In this document: positions 11,318 to 22,079 of the stretch, piece by piece | How positions within the stretch are numbered: position 1 is the stretch's first letter | Layout of the letters: each line of letters opens with the position of its first letter | DNA from: Bimastos eiseni | Taxonomy: Eukaryota > Annelida > Clitellata > Crassiclitellata > Lumbricidae | DNA: 64,000 nt | Direction of reading: 5' to 3' | NCBI GenBank assembly: GCA_959347315.1 | Contig: OY365817.1 | Span: 28,690,447 to 28,754,446 of the forward strand | Position numbers and translations under genes: made by a program | Notes under the pieces: model-generated | Told to the model about the DNA's origin: nothing | Databases searched by the model: none | The model's input: the letters and a program-made list of their open reading frames with translations, nothing else

Positions 11318-11416
11318 TACATGTGTAGAAATGTATGGCGCTCGTGAATATGCTGGTGCCCGAGTGGTGCTCGGGCACCAGCATATTCACGAGCGCTATA
11401 CATTTCTACACATGTA
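11318..11416. repeat. Long near-perfect palindrome
   Basis: Left arm from ACATGTGTAGAAATGTAT through GCGCTCGTGAATATGCTG to GTGCCCGAG. The right arm is its reverse complement with about one mismatch (GGCGCTC against GCGCTAT) ending near 11416. The centre is only a few bases (TGGT). The stem is about 47 bp. Inside it is the dispersed word CACCAGCATATTCACGAGCG. Confidence 0.9.
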
Positions 11417-11425
11417 GACTGCAGC

Positions 11426-11583
11426 TGCGCCGTCGAGGCGCAGCTGCAGAGCAATTGTGTGCGAAGGACTTGCTCAAGGTCCCTACACAGTGACTGACGC
11501 CTCGCGCTAGAGTCAAACCCGCTCACTCAGCGCACACTGAGCATTACGAGCCTACCGCTTTAACCGATCAGCCACCATGCCAC
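11426..11583 (-). mobile_element. tRNA-derived SINE, copy 1 (minus orientation)
   Basis: On the minus strand it starts TGGCATGGTGGCTGATCGG, an A-box-like sequence, and continues to GGGTTTGACTC, a B-box-like sequence. A body with the words CAAGTCCTTCGCACACAATT follows. A second copy in the same orientation lies at 47406-47575, and partial copies near 41190, 42900 and 45440. A and B boxes at tRNA-like spacing support RNA polymerase III ancestry. Confidence 0.8.
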
Positions 11584-11589
11584 ACAGTA

Positions 11590-14575
11590 CGTAGGTATTT
11601 GTAATTGTAGGTCAACGTATTCAGTATTGATGAAATGCATGTGTAGGCCATAATGAGTATGTAATTTTTTGTAATTAATTTTGCATTTTCGGATCTTCCA
11701 CCATAATTGTCTACCACTCACCATAACCTGCCTGAGGCTCTTCTATCCATCGCCCCTTGGGCTTTCCACTCGAAACTTAAGTCTCGCCTTTTCAATAACT
11801 ATTACCCTGATTCACCTGACCGTCCACCTTTCAATCCTCGACCAAAACGACACCCACCTAACAGATACGAGCCTACACGCCCATTCTGACCCTTGATTAT
11901 GTCTTATATAAGTACTTTGTACTTAGTATTTAAAATGCTTTCCCTATACACAGGCGTTTTCTACTTGTATTTAAAACACTCACAAGAAAATGTGTATCTA
12001 CCAATATTTTAAATACTTTGAACATCCAAGCCATTCGTCAGAACAGAAGTCCGTTTTCTAGTTCCACGCTTGTGCATGGGCCCACCACTGGCGACTCTTT
12101 TCAGCTTACTGTGAATAGTTTTGCAAACAGACGCATTTTACTAGTTCACTGTGACATTTAGCATCATTTTGGCCAGCGCAGAGAACGCCTCTTATTAGAT
12201 AGCTTGGAGGGGTGCTATATAAATGCTTGATTACATTACAATGTCTCATTTATATAAATAAAAGTAAAACCAAATAGCTAAAAATTAGTTTTTTTTATAC
12301 AAACGAGAGAAACGTTTGCATGCAATGCAGACATTCACAATTTATAAAAATCACATTGTGATAGAAATCTCCTCAATGCCTAATCACAGCAGTTAATTAT
12401 TTGCTGAGCAAATCGCAACATGAAAATGATATGCAACCAAAAAACCAACCAATTAAACGTTCAAGATATATAATTACTCTAAAAAGTTACATGGATTCAT
12501 TTAAATCATTTCAAAACTGCCCCACAAAATAATATAATACACACTTTGACTTATTTTAAAAATTCAGATCACATTAATATGTGCAACGTCGTTAAACCTG
12601 GACAAGAGTATTATAACGAACACGGAACATGGTTTGAAAAATTAGACCCAGTAAGGTTTAAACCTTTTAAAGGATTTATGAAGTGAAATGAATGGGGAAA
12701 AGAGCCAGAATGATATATTTCTACCTCATTTACATATTAACTCTATGAAACTATGACATGTCTTGTAATTGCTCTTGCTATATTTAAATGTTATCACAGT
12801 ACTATGCATAATTATCACGAAATTTATTTATATTTTTACTATTTACTCATCGCTTCGCTTACTAAGCAAATCAAAGCAAACTCGTCTAACTCACGCTATA
12901 CAAACCTTGACTCGTATGATTACATAATCAATAAATACTCTTAAATTTTCTAATTCAAAACCAAAGATTTTGTTCAAAATAACTAGACTGCTAATTCTGA
13001 CAAACTATTATCAGCAAGTTCTGTTAACTTCAAAAATTGCATACGATTTTTCTCTATAAAGCTTTCACACCTTTCGAATAACGTCTTCCTACGGAGTGTT
13101 TCAGGAATAAAAACGACAAATACCAAATTCATCTTTATGGAGGCGGAACCAACTCGATCAGCGAATCACTGCACAAGAAATAAGGTCACAACTTAAGAAA
13201 CTCGGTCATGTCAATCCTTTCATGAACAATAGCATCGGCTAAACATAAAGTTAAACAAAATCGTCGCGCATCCTGCGGGATAAAAGTCCCTATCACCGAA
13301 GTAAACGCTAATTCTGCAAACGACAACCTACTAATGAGTAACGTTGAGTATGTTACAGCTGGGACTAATATGGAAGGGATATGCAGGCAACAAAAAATGG
13401 GTCATTGACCTAGATTATGTGTGTGACCACATCCGGGACTTTTGCAGCATAAATCGGAAATCACGTTCGTTTTGTTAACGAAATTAAATGACTTAATGTA
13501 CAGAACATGCAAAATAAATACAATGAGTTCAAAGGAAGGTATTTTGACTGAAGTAGCTTAAATTTAGATGAACTTTTCGGCAATAATACGTTCAAAGTTA
13601 CCCTCTGGAGTACCCGGATGTCACCTTATTCATAACATAGCCGACCACAGACATCGCCCGCAATGTATCAGAAAAGATGATCACTGATTGGCTGACACAT
13701 TGCGGTTTCATATCCCTTCCATAACAATGTCCCAGGTTAATGTCTTGGTATAAAACAACAAAGCATGAAACTCCAATTGGACCCTTAATTCAGCTGTAAC
13801 GTTAAAAGCGCGTTAACGCACTTTGAAAGCACTCGTGTTTGCGGAATGGCACTTTGCTTACTCGGAGCTACTCCCAACTTTACATTTGCACATCGAAATG
13901 TATGTCGAAATGTATATATGAAGTACATTCTGTACAATTAAACTGCACACATATGCATGAAATGTTCCATAAGATTATATACGGTCAAGACGTACCCTCA
14001 AAGGCAGGCAAAAACATACGGTCAAATGTTCAAAACACAGAATATAGTTTGAGCTGTTCTGGCACAATGAATAGTCGACACGCCTTGATCATATTGAATA
14101 TGTATCGGCACATTTGGTGCTTTCGAAAACTGAACGGACACTTATATAGCCCTAGTTTAAGGCAACTCCTTGGCGACACAACGTTCATTCACCATCGAAC
14201 ATCGAACGAAAACGTTTACAGTTTAGATAATTTTAATATGAGATCAACTGCAAATCCACCAGCGAGATTTTAGACAAATATAAAGAATCGATGAAATTCT
14301 AGATGGAGACAGTTCCTGGAAATCGTGAAATTGCAGAGCGGATATCGCGAAATATCGGACCGTTTTTTCAGGCATTTCCAAATGGACCACAGTCAGAATG
14401 CACAGAAGCATGAGTCCTTCTCTGATTAACATTAACCGTTATTCCACATTTGCCCTTCATAGACATTTCAGAAATATGAAGCTTATCTGATTAAGTTAAA
14501 CACTCTGCTTCACTTATTTGTCCCATGAAACTTGAGCATTCCACAGGTATAGTCCATCTGGACACGTGGTAAATC
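11590..14575. other. Long gene-free stretch
   Basis: About 3 kb of AT-rich sequence without a supported exon. Two open frames were considered. The plus-strand frame at about 11725-11889 (Pro- and Arg-rich, containing AFHSKLKSRLFNNYYP) vaguely resembles the C-terminal tail of LINE reverse transcriptases. The plus-strand frame at 13839-14273 (144 codons) has no recognisable domain. Neither is called. An inverted repeat occurs at 13359-13384 and 13709-13734 (see findings). Confidence 0.5.
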
Positions 14576-14583
14576 CGACACCA

Positions 14584-14760
14584 GGTTACCCTAGCAAATG
14601 AATGTACAACTGCAGGTTGCCTAGCAACAGAACAATTTATAACAGGTTACCTAGCAACAGAACATACATTGCCAAGCAACTTAGCAACAGAACATATGAC
14701 AACAGGTTACCAGACAACACACCACATGACGGTAGGTTACCTAGCAAGAGAACAACATTC
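14584..14760. repeat. X-box-like minisatellite, array 1
   Basis: About five units of roughly 35 bp with core GGTTACCTAGCAACAGAACA. Exact GTTRCCTAGCAAC occurs at 14616-14628 and 14646-14658. It fits the RFX X-box consensus GTNRCC(N0-3)RGYAAC. The same unit forms a longer array at 16905-17280. Confidence 0.85.
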
Positions 14761-14859
14761 TTAATATAAATCCCAGTCATGTAATCGAAGAGGAGCATTT
14801 CTCATGAGCATTAATCACTGGTCCCATAAAAAGTTATTTCAGATTACACTCAATATGTT

Positions 14860-15640
14860 ACAAAGGTAACTGAAGCAAAGGTAAAAGAAGCAAAGGTAAC
14901 TAAATCAAAGGCAATTAAATCAAAGGTAACTGAATCAAATTCAGATAAAAATATTTTACAAAAGTATCTAAATCAAATTCAGATTTAAAAAAATTGCAAA
15001 CTCATATAAAACAAAAATTTTACAAATGCAACTAAAAATAACTGAAGTTAAACAAAAAAAATTCAAATAGTTAGTAAATCCAACTCAGATCTAGAAAATC
15101 TTCACAGCTATTTCATCAACCTCAGATCAAACTATAACCTTAAAAATGCAAACAAACTTCAAGTCTATGTTTATTTATTAAATGTAAATGCTGTTTGCAG
15201 ACTGTTGTGGAATGTAGAAGACACAATATGTCCAGAGCTTCCCATTTCAGATAATTTATCGATCGATCTTCTTAGTCGCTCACTTGGCACAGGATGAGCG
15301 GCAGATTGCTCATCGCTCAAATGAGTTAGACTCTAGACTCCAAGATGAGCCTGAAGCCAGACAATTATTTTATTATCCCAAATTACATTATGCTGATTTG
15401 CTAAATTTACATAGATTTACTTACTGATATACATTACATTGACTTCATCACCAATTTACATTATGTTCATTTAACTACTAATTTAAATTATGTTGATTTA
15501 TTAACTAATTTACATTACATCAATTTACTTACTAATTTCTCTTATGTTGATTTAATGACTAATTTAAATTATGTTGATTTAATGACTAATTTACATTACA
15601 TTGATATACTTACTAATTACATTACGTTGATTGCCTTACT
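14860..15640. repeat. Short AT-rich tandem arrays
   Basis: From 14866 to 14945, CAAAGGTAACTGAAG-like units of about 17 bp. From 15395 to 15625, units of 25-27 bp with the words AATTTACATTACATTGATTTA and TTATGTTGATTTAATGACT. Both are non-coding. Confidence 0.8.
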
Positions 15641-16700
15641 TGTGGCTGTGACAAATGCATAAGTATTGACCTAATTAATGACCGCAGACTGATCACTCCA
15701 ATCTCTGGCAATATGATTGGCCATGACAACAAAGTCGAAACCTCACCCTGAAGGACAGCATTTGCAACCTCAAAAATTAAGGAAATTACTTAAAAGAAGA
15801 AAACAAAAACGGTGATCAAGTTGAATAATATGTACAATTGAGCACGTAACTGCCATGCAGCTTCAGCGACTCTCATATCTTAAATTAAGATTTTATTTGG
15901 CTTTGATCAGTCCCACTGAAGAGGCGCTATATAAATCCCCGTAATGAACGAATGGGATTCAGCCTTTTCCAACTGCGTACCCTTTTTCAAATGGGAAGCT
16001 CTCTGTTTGTCTAAAACAAATAAAAACTGACTCTTCTCTAAAAAATCCAATTCCTTTTGTTGTGGAATTTTGCTATAGGCGACCATGAGATATTCACTCA
16101 ATAACAGGAAATTGTCCGAGTTGCTCTCAAGAGCACAAATATTTGCCAAAACCAAGTAGGGATGAACCGCAACTTGGCTCACAAGTATCGAAGTACTCGG
16201 GATTACTCTAACAGACAATGGATTCAAAAGTCGGCTTGCGAAAAAAGAAATAGAAATCCAATTATTTTCCATTTTGAACACAAAAATCGAATTTATTTTA
16301 TTTACAGACAATAATCGTATTTCATTTGTCATGACTGTTACTAGTAGTAGTACATGTACTTACAAGTTACTACTTCCTAGTGTAAACTGAGGCTCAACCA
16401 AGAAATTAAAAAAATTGTACAAACTGCCAAACTAAAATTCTAGAGAATGAGACTCTTTTGAATATTCAAAACTCACTCGTAAAACTCGGTATTTGGCAGA
16501 AAAATTGATACTCAGTTCATCCCTAAAAAATATTTACCAAAAAAGCGATTATTGTTGACAAATCAAAAATCAACCCAAGCATTTTCCACTCGTAACACGC
16601 GTAAGGCACCTGTTTACGGCTGGTAATGCGCTCTACGCAAGTCGGCGGTAAACAAGAAGACATAAGGTAAACAGAAAAACTTATTTCTAGAACAGAGATT
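15640..16700. other. Intergenic, no gene seen
   Basis: The minus-strand open frame around 15907-16332 has no recognisable domain and no supporting splice sites. Its end overlaps a GAGGCGCTATATAAAT repeat tail at 15919-15934, so I did not call it. Confidence 0.45.
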
Positions 16701-16720
16701 CTTATATTGGAACGAGCGAT

Positions 16721-19700
16721 CTAGAACAGGAGATCCGAGGACTCTGTCTGAGACCATGTCGCGTCCTCTTCCGTCGATTCCGAAAGACCGTTGGCGGTCT
16801 CGAAGCGTGATTTCGGATCTGGGGCTGGGATAGGTGGCGCCACATCTGCTGTGTCGTCTGACCTGTGCATCCCGAATTCGTACTCCACCTGCGCCCGTGG
16901 TACATATGACGACAGGTTGCCTATCAATAGAGAACACAATGATGGCTTACCTAGCAACAGCACATATGACAGGTTGACATGGTTACCTAGCAACAGAACA
17001 TATGACAGACTGTCTAGTAATAGAGAATAAAATGATTGGTTACTTAGCAACAGAACAAATGATCAGTTACTTGGCAACACAGAACATTAACGACAGATAA
17101 AATATAATAACATATATACCCAACAACAGCTAGCAACAGAATATATAATGACAGCCTGTTACCTAGCAGCAGAAAAATGCTAACGACTGGTAACGTTAGC
17201 ATAGCAACATAACAAATGATGACAGGTTACCTAGCAACAGAACATCCCATGACATACCTGTTACTTAGCAACATAACATGACAATGGTAAGTTTTGTGCA
17301 ACCTTGCCGTTACAGTGTCAGAGGTGAATTGGACCGAACCCTAATAAATCTATCTGGGTGAAAACCATACAGCTTCCATAGAGTCAAAGATGCCACAGAT
17401 ATCGACGAGCAATGCCAACATTAAAACGGTCTTACCGCTAAGAGCAGGACTCGACCGTAAAAGGTCGGAGGATTTGAGGTCGCTGTCATTGGAGACATCA
17501 TCGTCGTTGGCGATGCTGTTCTGGGCATTTTCGTCAATGTAGTCGCAGTCGCCCGGCTGAGCCGGAGTTGCAGCCATGAGACTCTGCTCCGACGGATACT
17601 CGTGAGTAAGAAGAGCTGAGTCATCGAAATTGATGCTCAACTAAAAAAAGTGACCTCATCATTAGTCTGTAGCTTGTGGATGATGATTGAGTTTGATTGA
17701 TTGATTTTTGTTGATTTATAGACTACTCTATGTATGATTCATTGCATCTAACTATATGTGTATACATTTCCACTTACATACAATCATACATACAGATACA
17801 TGCAAACATATACATACATATGCAAACAGACATTTAGGCATACACATACTATGCAAACACACATGTAAACGGATGTGAGGTGATGATAAGTAAGGACGAA
17901 GGTACAGCAGTAATGGGAGATTGTAATGTAAGATGAAGGTAGTGTAAAATGAGAAGGTAAGGTAACAAATAGGTATGGTAAACTGAGGGTAAACCTGAGT
18001 AAAGACTAAAGTATACAATATGTCAATTGTCAATTGTGTGCTTTGATGAAATGCCTGTCAGACACTCAACACAAAAGAAAAACTAACCATAATATGAAAT
18101 TTTTCACTTCATTGTGAAACAGTCCTCAGTGACTCAGCTTAAAGAACAGCACAATGTTGAAAGCGAATTTTTAAACCTCAAAAATACGTATCAGATGATT
18201 GGCTAGAACAGCGATTTCAAAAAATCATTTTTTTTTACTGTGCCACCAGGCAGAGGAACCTATTTTCCCTTCCCAAGTCATTGAAGCAACTTCTCCCATC
18301 CTTCTGCTTCCACTCCTCCCCATTCCATTCCTACCGGGGACACAACCCCATACTCTTATCCACAGTATGATAGCTCAACTGCAAAGAAATATTTAAAAAA
18401 ATAATTTTCTCTAATTTTTCAATGAGATCCGCCCCTCCCCTATCTATATATTAGATGGAGCATTTGCACCCTGGTATAGACGCCTCTGAAGCCAGGTAAA
18501 AATCCATTGTTAGCTTACTACTAGCAAAGGTCGTATGGAAACAAGAGGGGAGTGCAAAGAGCCCCTGCAATCAATTATTATTGAGGGAGCCCCAGTCAAC
18601 AACATTTTTTGAACAAATGGAGCTTGTTTTCATATAACGTTTATAGGAACTCCCTCCATCAATGCCTGCAGTCCAGCAATGTCAGTCCCAAGACTGGATA
18701 AATGAGGAGGGTGACGCTAATGATCTTTGTTATCACACAGTGTCGTTAAACTGCAACTACCACCACCATAATGACCATAGCCGAAAATTTTAATTAAAGT
18801 AATCTTGAATTTATTACGAATGCACATATGGTCACTAATTAAGTAACTGATTAACATCATGAATCTTAGAATTAGATTAGTACATAATTACCAAACTGTC
18901 AGAGTTATACATATGACAGTTATTCCCCAAAAATGCATAACGTTAATAACAACAGCAATAATAATAACATCACCGAAGAAAGAACCCTCAACAACCTCAC
19001 CTTGCCCCGTTTCGTCTTAGCGAGCAGTGACCTTCCGACACTGACTCCTCCACCCACGACTTCGACTCCCCGCAGCTCTGATCCTCCTCGATCCACAAAA
19101 TCCCCGTTCGTGATCACTTCCTCCGTGGCAATCGGTCGCTTGGCCGGCGCAAACTCACCCTTTTTTATGTCGTTGTATTTCGTCATGGTCAGATACTCAG
19201 TCTTGGTCTTCGAGGCGACGAGATTGGACGCTGGTCGGATGAGGAGCATTCCGGGCCGAGAGACGCCTCTGTCGTCCGCTCTCCTGCTCGCCGCTTCGGA
19301 CCTCGACGAATTTGTCATGTTTCTGCTGCTAGTGTCATTTCTATGCGAGTCATTCCTAATGTCATTCCTGCTGTTGTTCCTAATGTCATTCCTGGTGTCG
19401 TTCTTAGTGTCATTCCTGGTGTCGTTCTTAGTGTCATTCCTGGTGTCGTTCTTAGTGTCATTCTTGGTGTCGTTCTTAGTGTCATTCCTGGTGTCGTTCT
19501 TAGTGTCATTCCTGCTGTCGTTCCTATTACCCCTCATTCCATTGTAGTCATTGACGGTCTCCGTTTTCACATCGACCCTGTTGCTCTCATTACCGACTTG
19601 AATGATGACGGGTTTTTTCCCGATGCTGGTATTAACGGGTTCGTTTCCCAGTCGATCAGAAATAACCATCTTTCCAATGTCATTCTTTCCCTCTCCCGCT

Positions 19701-21868
19701 TTCACCTCCATGTTTTCCAGTTTTCCGGGAAGCTTCGCCGGAGTGGCGCTTCCGATCTGAATCACCGTCACCTTGTTTTCCGTTCGAATGCTGGAATTCA
19801 CAGAATTCGAAGCGTATTCAACGGCTGCAGCAGTTTCGGCGAACGACGACTTTTGCTGTTCAAGGGCGCTGGAGTAACCACCAACCCTGACTCTTGGCGT
19901 CAAGTCCGGAGTTTGAACGACATTGTCTCGCAGTTGTTCTCGGTTCAGTTGTAAGTCGCCGGTTGCGACGCGGGCGTTTGACAGAGTTGTCGTTTGGAGT
20001 CTTGCTGAGTCTGTTGTGGCAACTTTAGAGTCTGACTGCGACGTGGTGTCATCAGTTTTTGTCCGATTGATGGTTTGAATCCGCGTCTCGGGTTTCGTTT
20101 CATCTTTTGTACCGGTCGCCGACTCCTTGTCGCTCACTGGCAAACTGACGTATGGTCTGGACATATCGACTGAATTGATGTTTCTGTTTGCGTGGATGTC
20201 CGTAGAAGATTTCACTGTGTTTTTCGTCACTCTTTGCTCTACAGACTGGTTGTCGAAGAATCTGGAATTCGGAGCTCTTTCATTCCGTGCTTCGTAGAGT
20301 TTTGACGCTGCTTTCACGCTTATGGGCTTCTCCACAGATGGGTCTGAATCCTCGTCGTAAGGCTTGGAAACTCCGGCTGAATTCCCCATGACAGTCTCGG
20401 GGAGTGGCAGGGAACTGATCTGCGTCTTCTGTGTGATCGATCGATCGCCGTCATCAATCTTGGCATTTTCGTTCGGCGATCTTGACAGTTTTGAGTCCCT
20501 GTTTGACTCGTTTTCTAGCATCACCCGACTCTTTGTGCCAACTCCGGCGGGGTAAAGCACTCTACCAATGGGTGCATTGTGCGAGGTTTCCGAGCTGCCT
20601 ATGGGAGTGTTAGACTCCGAATCCTCCGGATCTTGCAAGGGAGTTGCAAGGCTCTGAAGGGTGCTTTTCCACGAATCAAAGTTTCTCCCAGATGCCATCT
20701 CCTCAGCAATGGGCCTTTCCGGCACCGTTCGCCTCAGATTGATGGGTGAATTGGACACCTCCCCATTGGACAGGTTCTTAATGATCGGCTTTTCCGGCGC
20801 AGAACGTTTCTGGATTGTTCTGTCCATGATGGGTTTCTCCGGGGCGCCATATTTCTTTCGGATGGAGATTGCTGAGACGGTTGAACCAGTGTTGTGCTCG
20901 AAGATGTCTCTAGCGGCAGAAACGATGTTGTGTGGAAAATCTTCTGGGTCGACGAAGCTAGACTGATCGGCAGAGGGTTCCTGCTGGTGAACATCGACCC
21001 CCGATCCTTGATCCACGGAAGTTTCTGTGCCACAGAGGCCGCTCTCGTCCCAGCTCCGACGAGAGGTCTCCACCTCGCTGTTCGCTGACAGTCTCGAAGA
21101 TTTCCTCTCGGTTGGGTCTTTATCCGAAGCGGACAATCGACTGCTGGTCCTTGTAGAGCCCTTTGGGGCATCACTCGTGCTTCGGACCCCGCCCAGGGGC
21201 TTTGGGGGAGCGACCGGGGCAGGGTCGTCCTTTCCGGTGAGCGTGATGAACTTTTTAAGCAGCTTGTGCACAAAGCCTTTCCCATAAGTCACCTCTTCCT
21301 CGAAGACCTCGTCGCGAGCATCATCCACGAGGATGGCCGGGCTTACTTCGTCGGAAATGCTCGGAACGCCGTCGTCCGACCCGGCGCTCTTTGTCGATGC
21401 TGTAGAGCGCGGGTCGCTCTTCCTCAGCGCGCGTTTCTCTGCCCGAGAATTTGCCTTCAGCTGACGACGCTTCTCACGATCGGACAAAAGAATCGGATTC
21501 TGTTTTATCGGAAGGAGTCTCTCTTCCACGAGTGAGTCGTCCACCAACTCCACCTGGGGTTCCGTAACGCTGGATGCGTGATTCAACGTAATATTTAGTA
21601 TCGTTTCCTTCTCCGCTGTTTGTGGTTCGGAGGAAGAGGATGGTGTTCCATACTGTTGGAGTTTCTTTGATAGGGTCGTCTGCTTCCATGTCGATCCAGT
21701 GGCGAGGGTCACTTCAGTCGTGCTCGGCGTCGCGTTCACACCAGATCCCGTCCCAGTGCGGGTGAAATCCCCCTTCGCCCCTATAGAGGGCCCGCCGTTT
21801 TCCTGGTGTCGTTTGCGATCGAGTAGGGCTTGCTTCCAGGCGGGCAACGAGGAAGTGTCGGACGACAT
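16721..21868 (-). CDS. Taperin/phostensin-like large disordered protein
   Basis: Three coding exons: 21868-19001 (956 codons, donor CAAG|GTGAGG), 17640-17436 (acceptor TTTTTTTAG, donor AGCG|GTAAGA) and 16920-16721 (acceptor ATTGATAG, stop TAG). Phases 0 and 1 match, giving about 1090 residues. A 5' acceptor (GACAG at 21892-21890) shows an upstream non-coding exon. The N-terminus has PAWKQALLDRKR at residues 9-20, resembling the N-terminal motif of taperin and phostensin. The middle is low-complexity, with a basic patch and repeated PEKPI motifs. Near residues 785-840 lies an Asn-Asp-Thr-Lys/Arg tandem repeat. Exon 2 starts KLSINFDD, an RVxF-like PP1-docking candidate, followed by YPSEQSL. The C-terminus is acidic. 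Family members bind PP1 and actin. The family call rests on short motifs recalled from knowledge, and the gene model is firmer than the name. Confidence 0.65.
16905..17300. repeat. X-box-like minisatellite, array 2
   Basis: About ten variant units with the core GGTTACCTAGCAACAGAACATATGACA. Exact GTTACCTAGCAAC lies at 16982-16994 and 17226-17238. The array fills the last intron of the taperin-like gene. Its leftmost unit (ACATATGACGACAGGTTGCCTATCAATAG) runs into the exon and supplies the splice acceptor. Confidence 0.9.
18666..18766 (+). repeat. Repeat family A copy
   Basis: A well preserved copy with GTCAGTCCCAAGACTGG, ATAAATGAGGAGGG and CAGTGTCGTTAAACTGCAAC. It lies in the first coding intron of the taperin-like gene. 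Confidence 0.85.
19335..19535 (-). repeat. Coding minisatellite in taperin-like exon
   Basis: 12/24-bp units on the minus strand encode alternating Asn-Asp-Thr-Lys and Asn-Asp-Thr-Arg, ending in NDI/NNS variants. The unit length is a multiple of three, so gain or loss of units keeps the frame. The long Ser/Phe/Leu/Val frame on the opposite strand is its shadow. Confidence 0.9.
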
Positions 21869-22004
21869 CACCGGCCGATCGTTTGGTTTCTGTCAACAAA
21901 AAACGATCAATAACGACATAACGGATGGTTTGGATCGCCACGCAAAACTCTCACTTATCATCGGTCGAAATCATTAAAGTTAAACGAAGTCAATTCCAAC
22001 GCAG

Positions 22005-22070
22005 GTGATCCACTTCCGGGACGTCATTGGGCGGGGCTCTTTGCAGAGACCCTCTCGAGGCTGTCTCACT
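22005..22070 (-). promoter_or_regulatory. Likely promoter of the taperin-like gene
   Basis: Within 50 bp lie a GC box (GGGCGGGGC near 22030), an ETS site (CCGGAAGTG on the minus strand near 22018-22010) and a CRE/ATF-like TGACGTC on the minus strand near 22020. It sits about 140 bp upstream of the coding start, after a short stretch that could hold a 5' non-coding exon. Such a GC-rich cluster stands out in an AT-rich region. Transcription could be bidirectional, but I found no plus-strand gene. Confidence 0.5.
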
Positions 22071-22079
22071 GACTCGCTT

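Noticed and set aside
11681..11896. Two overlapping plus-strand frames, one Pro/Arg-rich
   Set aside because: Weak resemblance to a LINE C-terminal tail only. Too short and isolated to call.
13839..14273. 144-codon plus-strand frame
   Set aside because: No domain, no splice context, unremarkable composition. A frame of this length can occur by chance in 64 kb.
15907..16332. 141-codon minus-strand frame
   Set aside because: It ends inside a GGCGCTATATAAAT repeat tail and shows no domain or splice support.
16614..16905. Alternative reading of the last taperin-like exon via acceptor CAG|GTGGAG
   Set aside because: It gives a basic frame that ignores the acidic, stop-terminated frame. The acceptor at 16921 joins in the correct phase with a better pyrimidine tract.
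18933..19954. Two plus-strand frames of about 200 codons rich in Ser, Phe, Leu and Val
   Set aside because: They are antisense shadows of the taperin-like exon and its 12-bp coding repeat. The minus frame has the start, donor site and family-like motifs.
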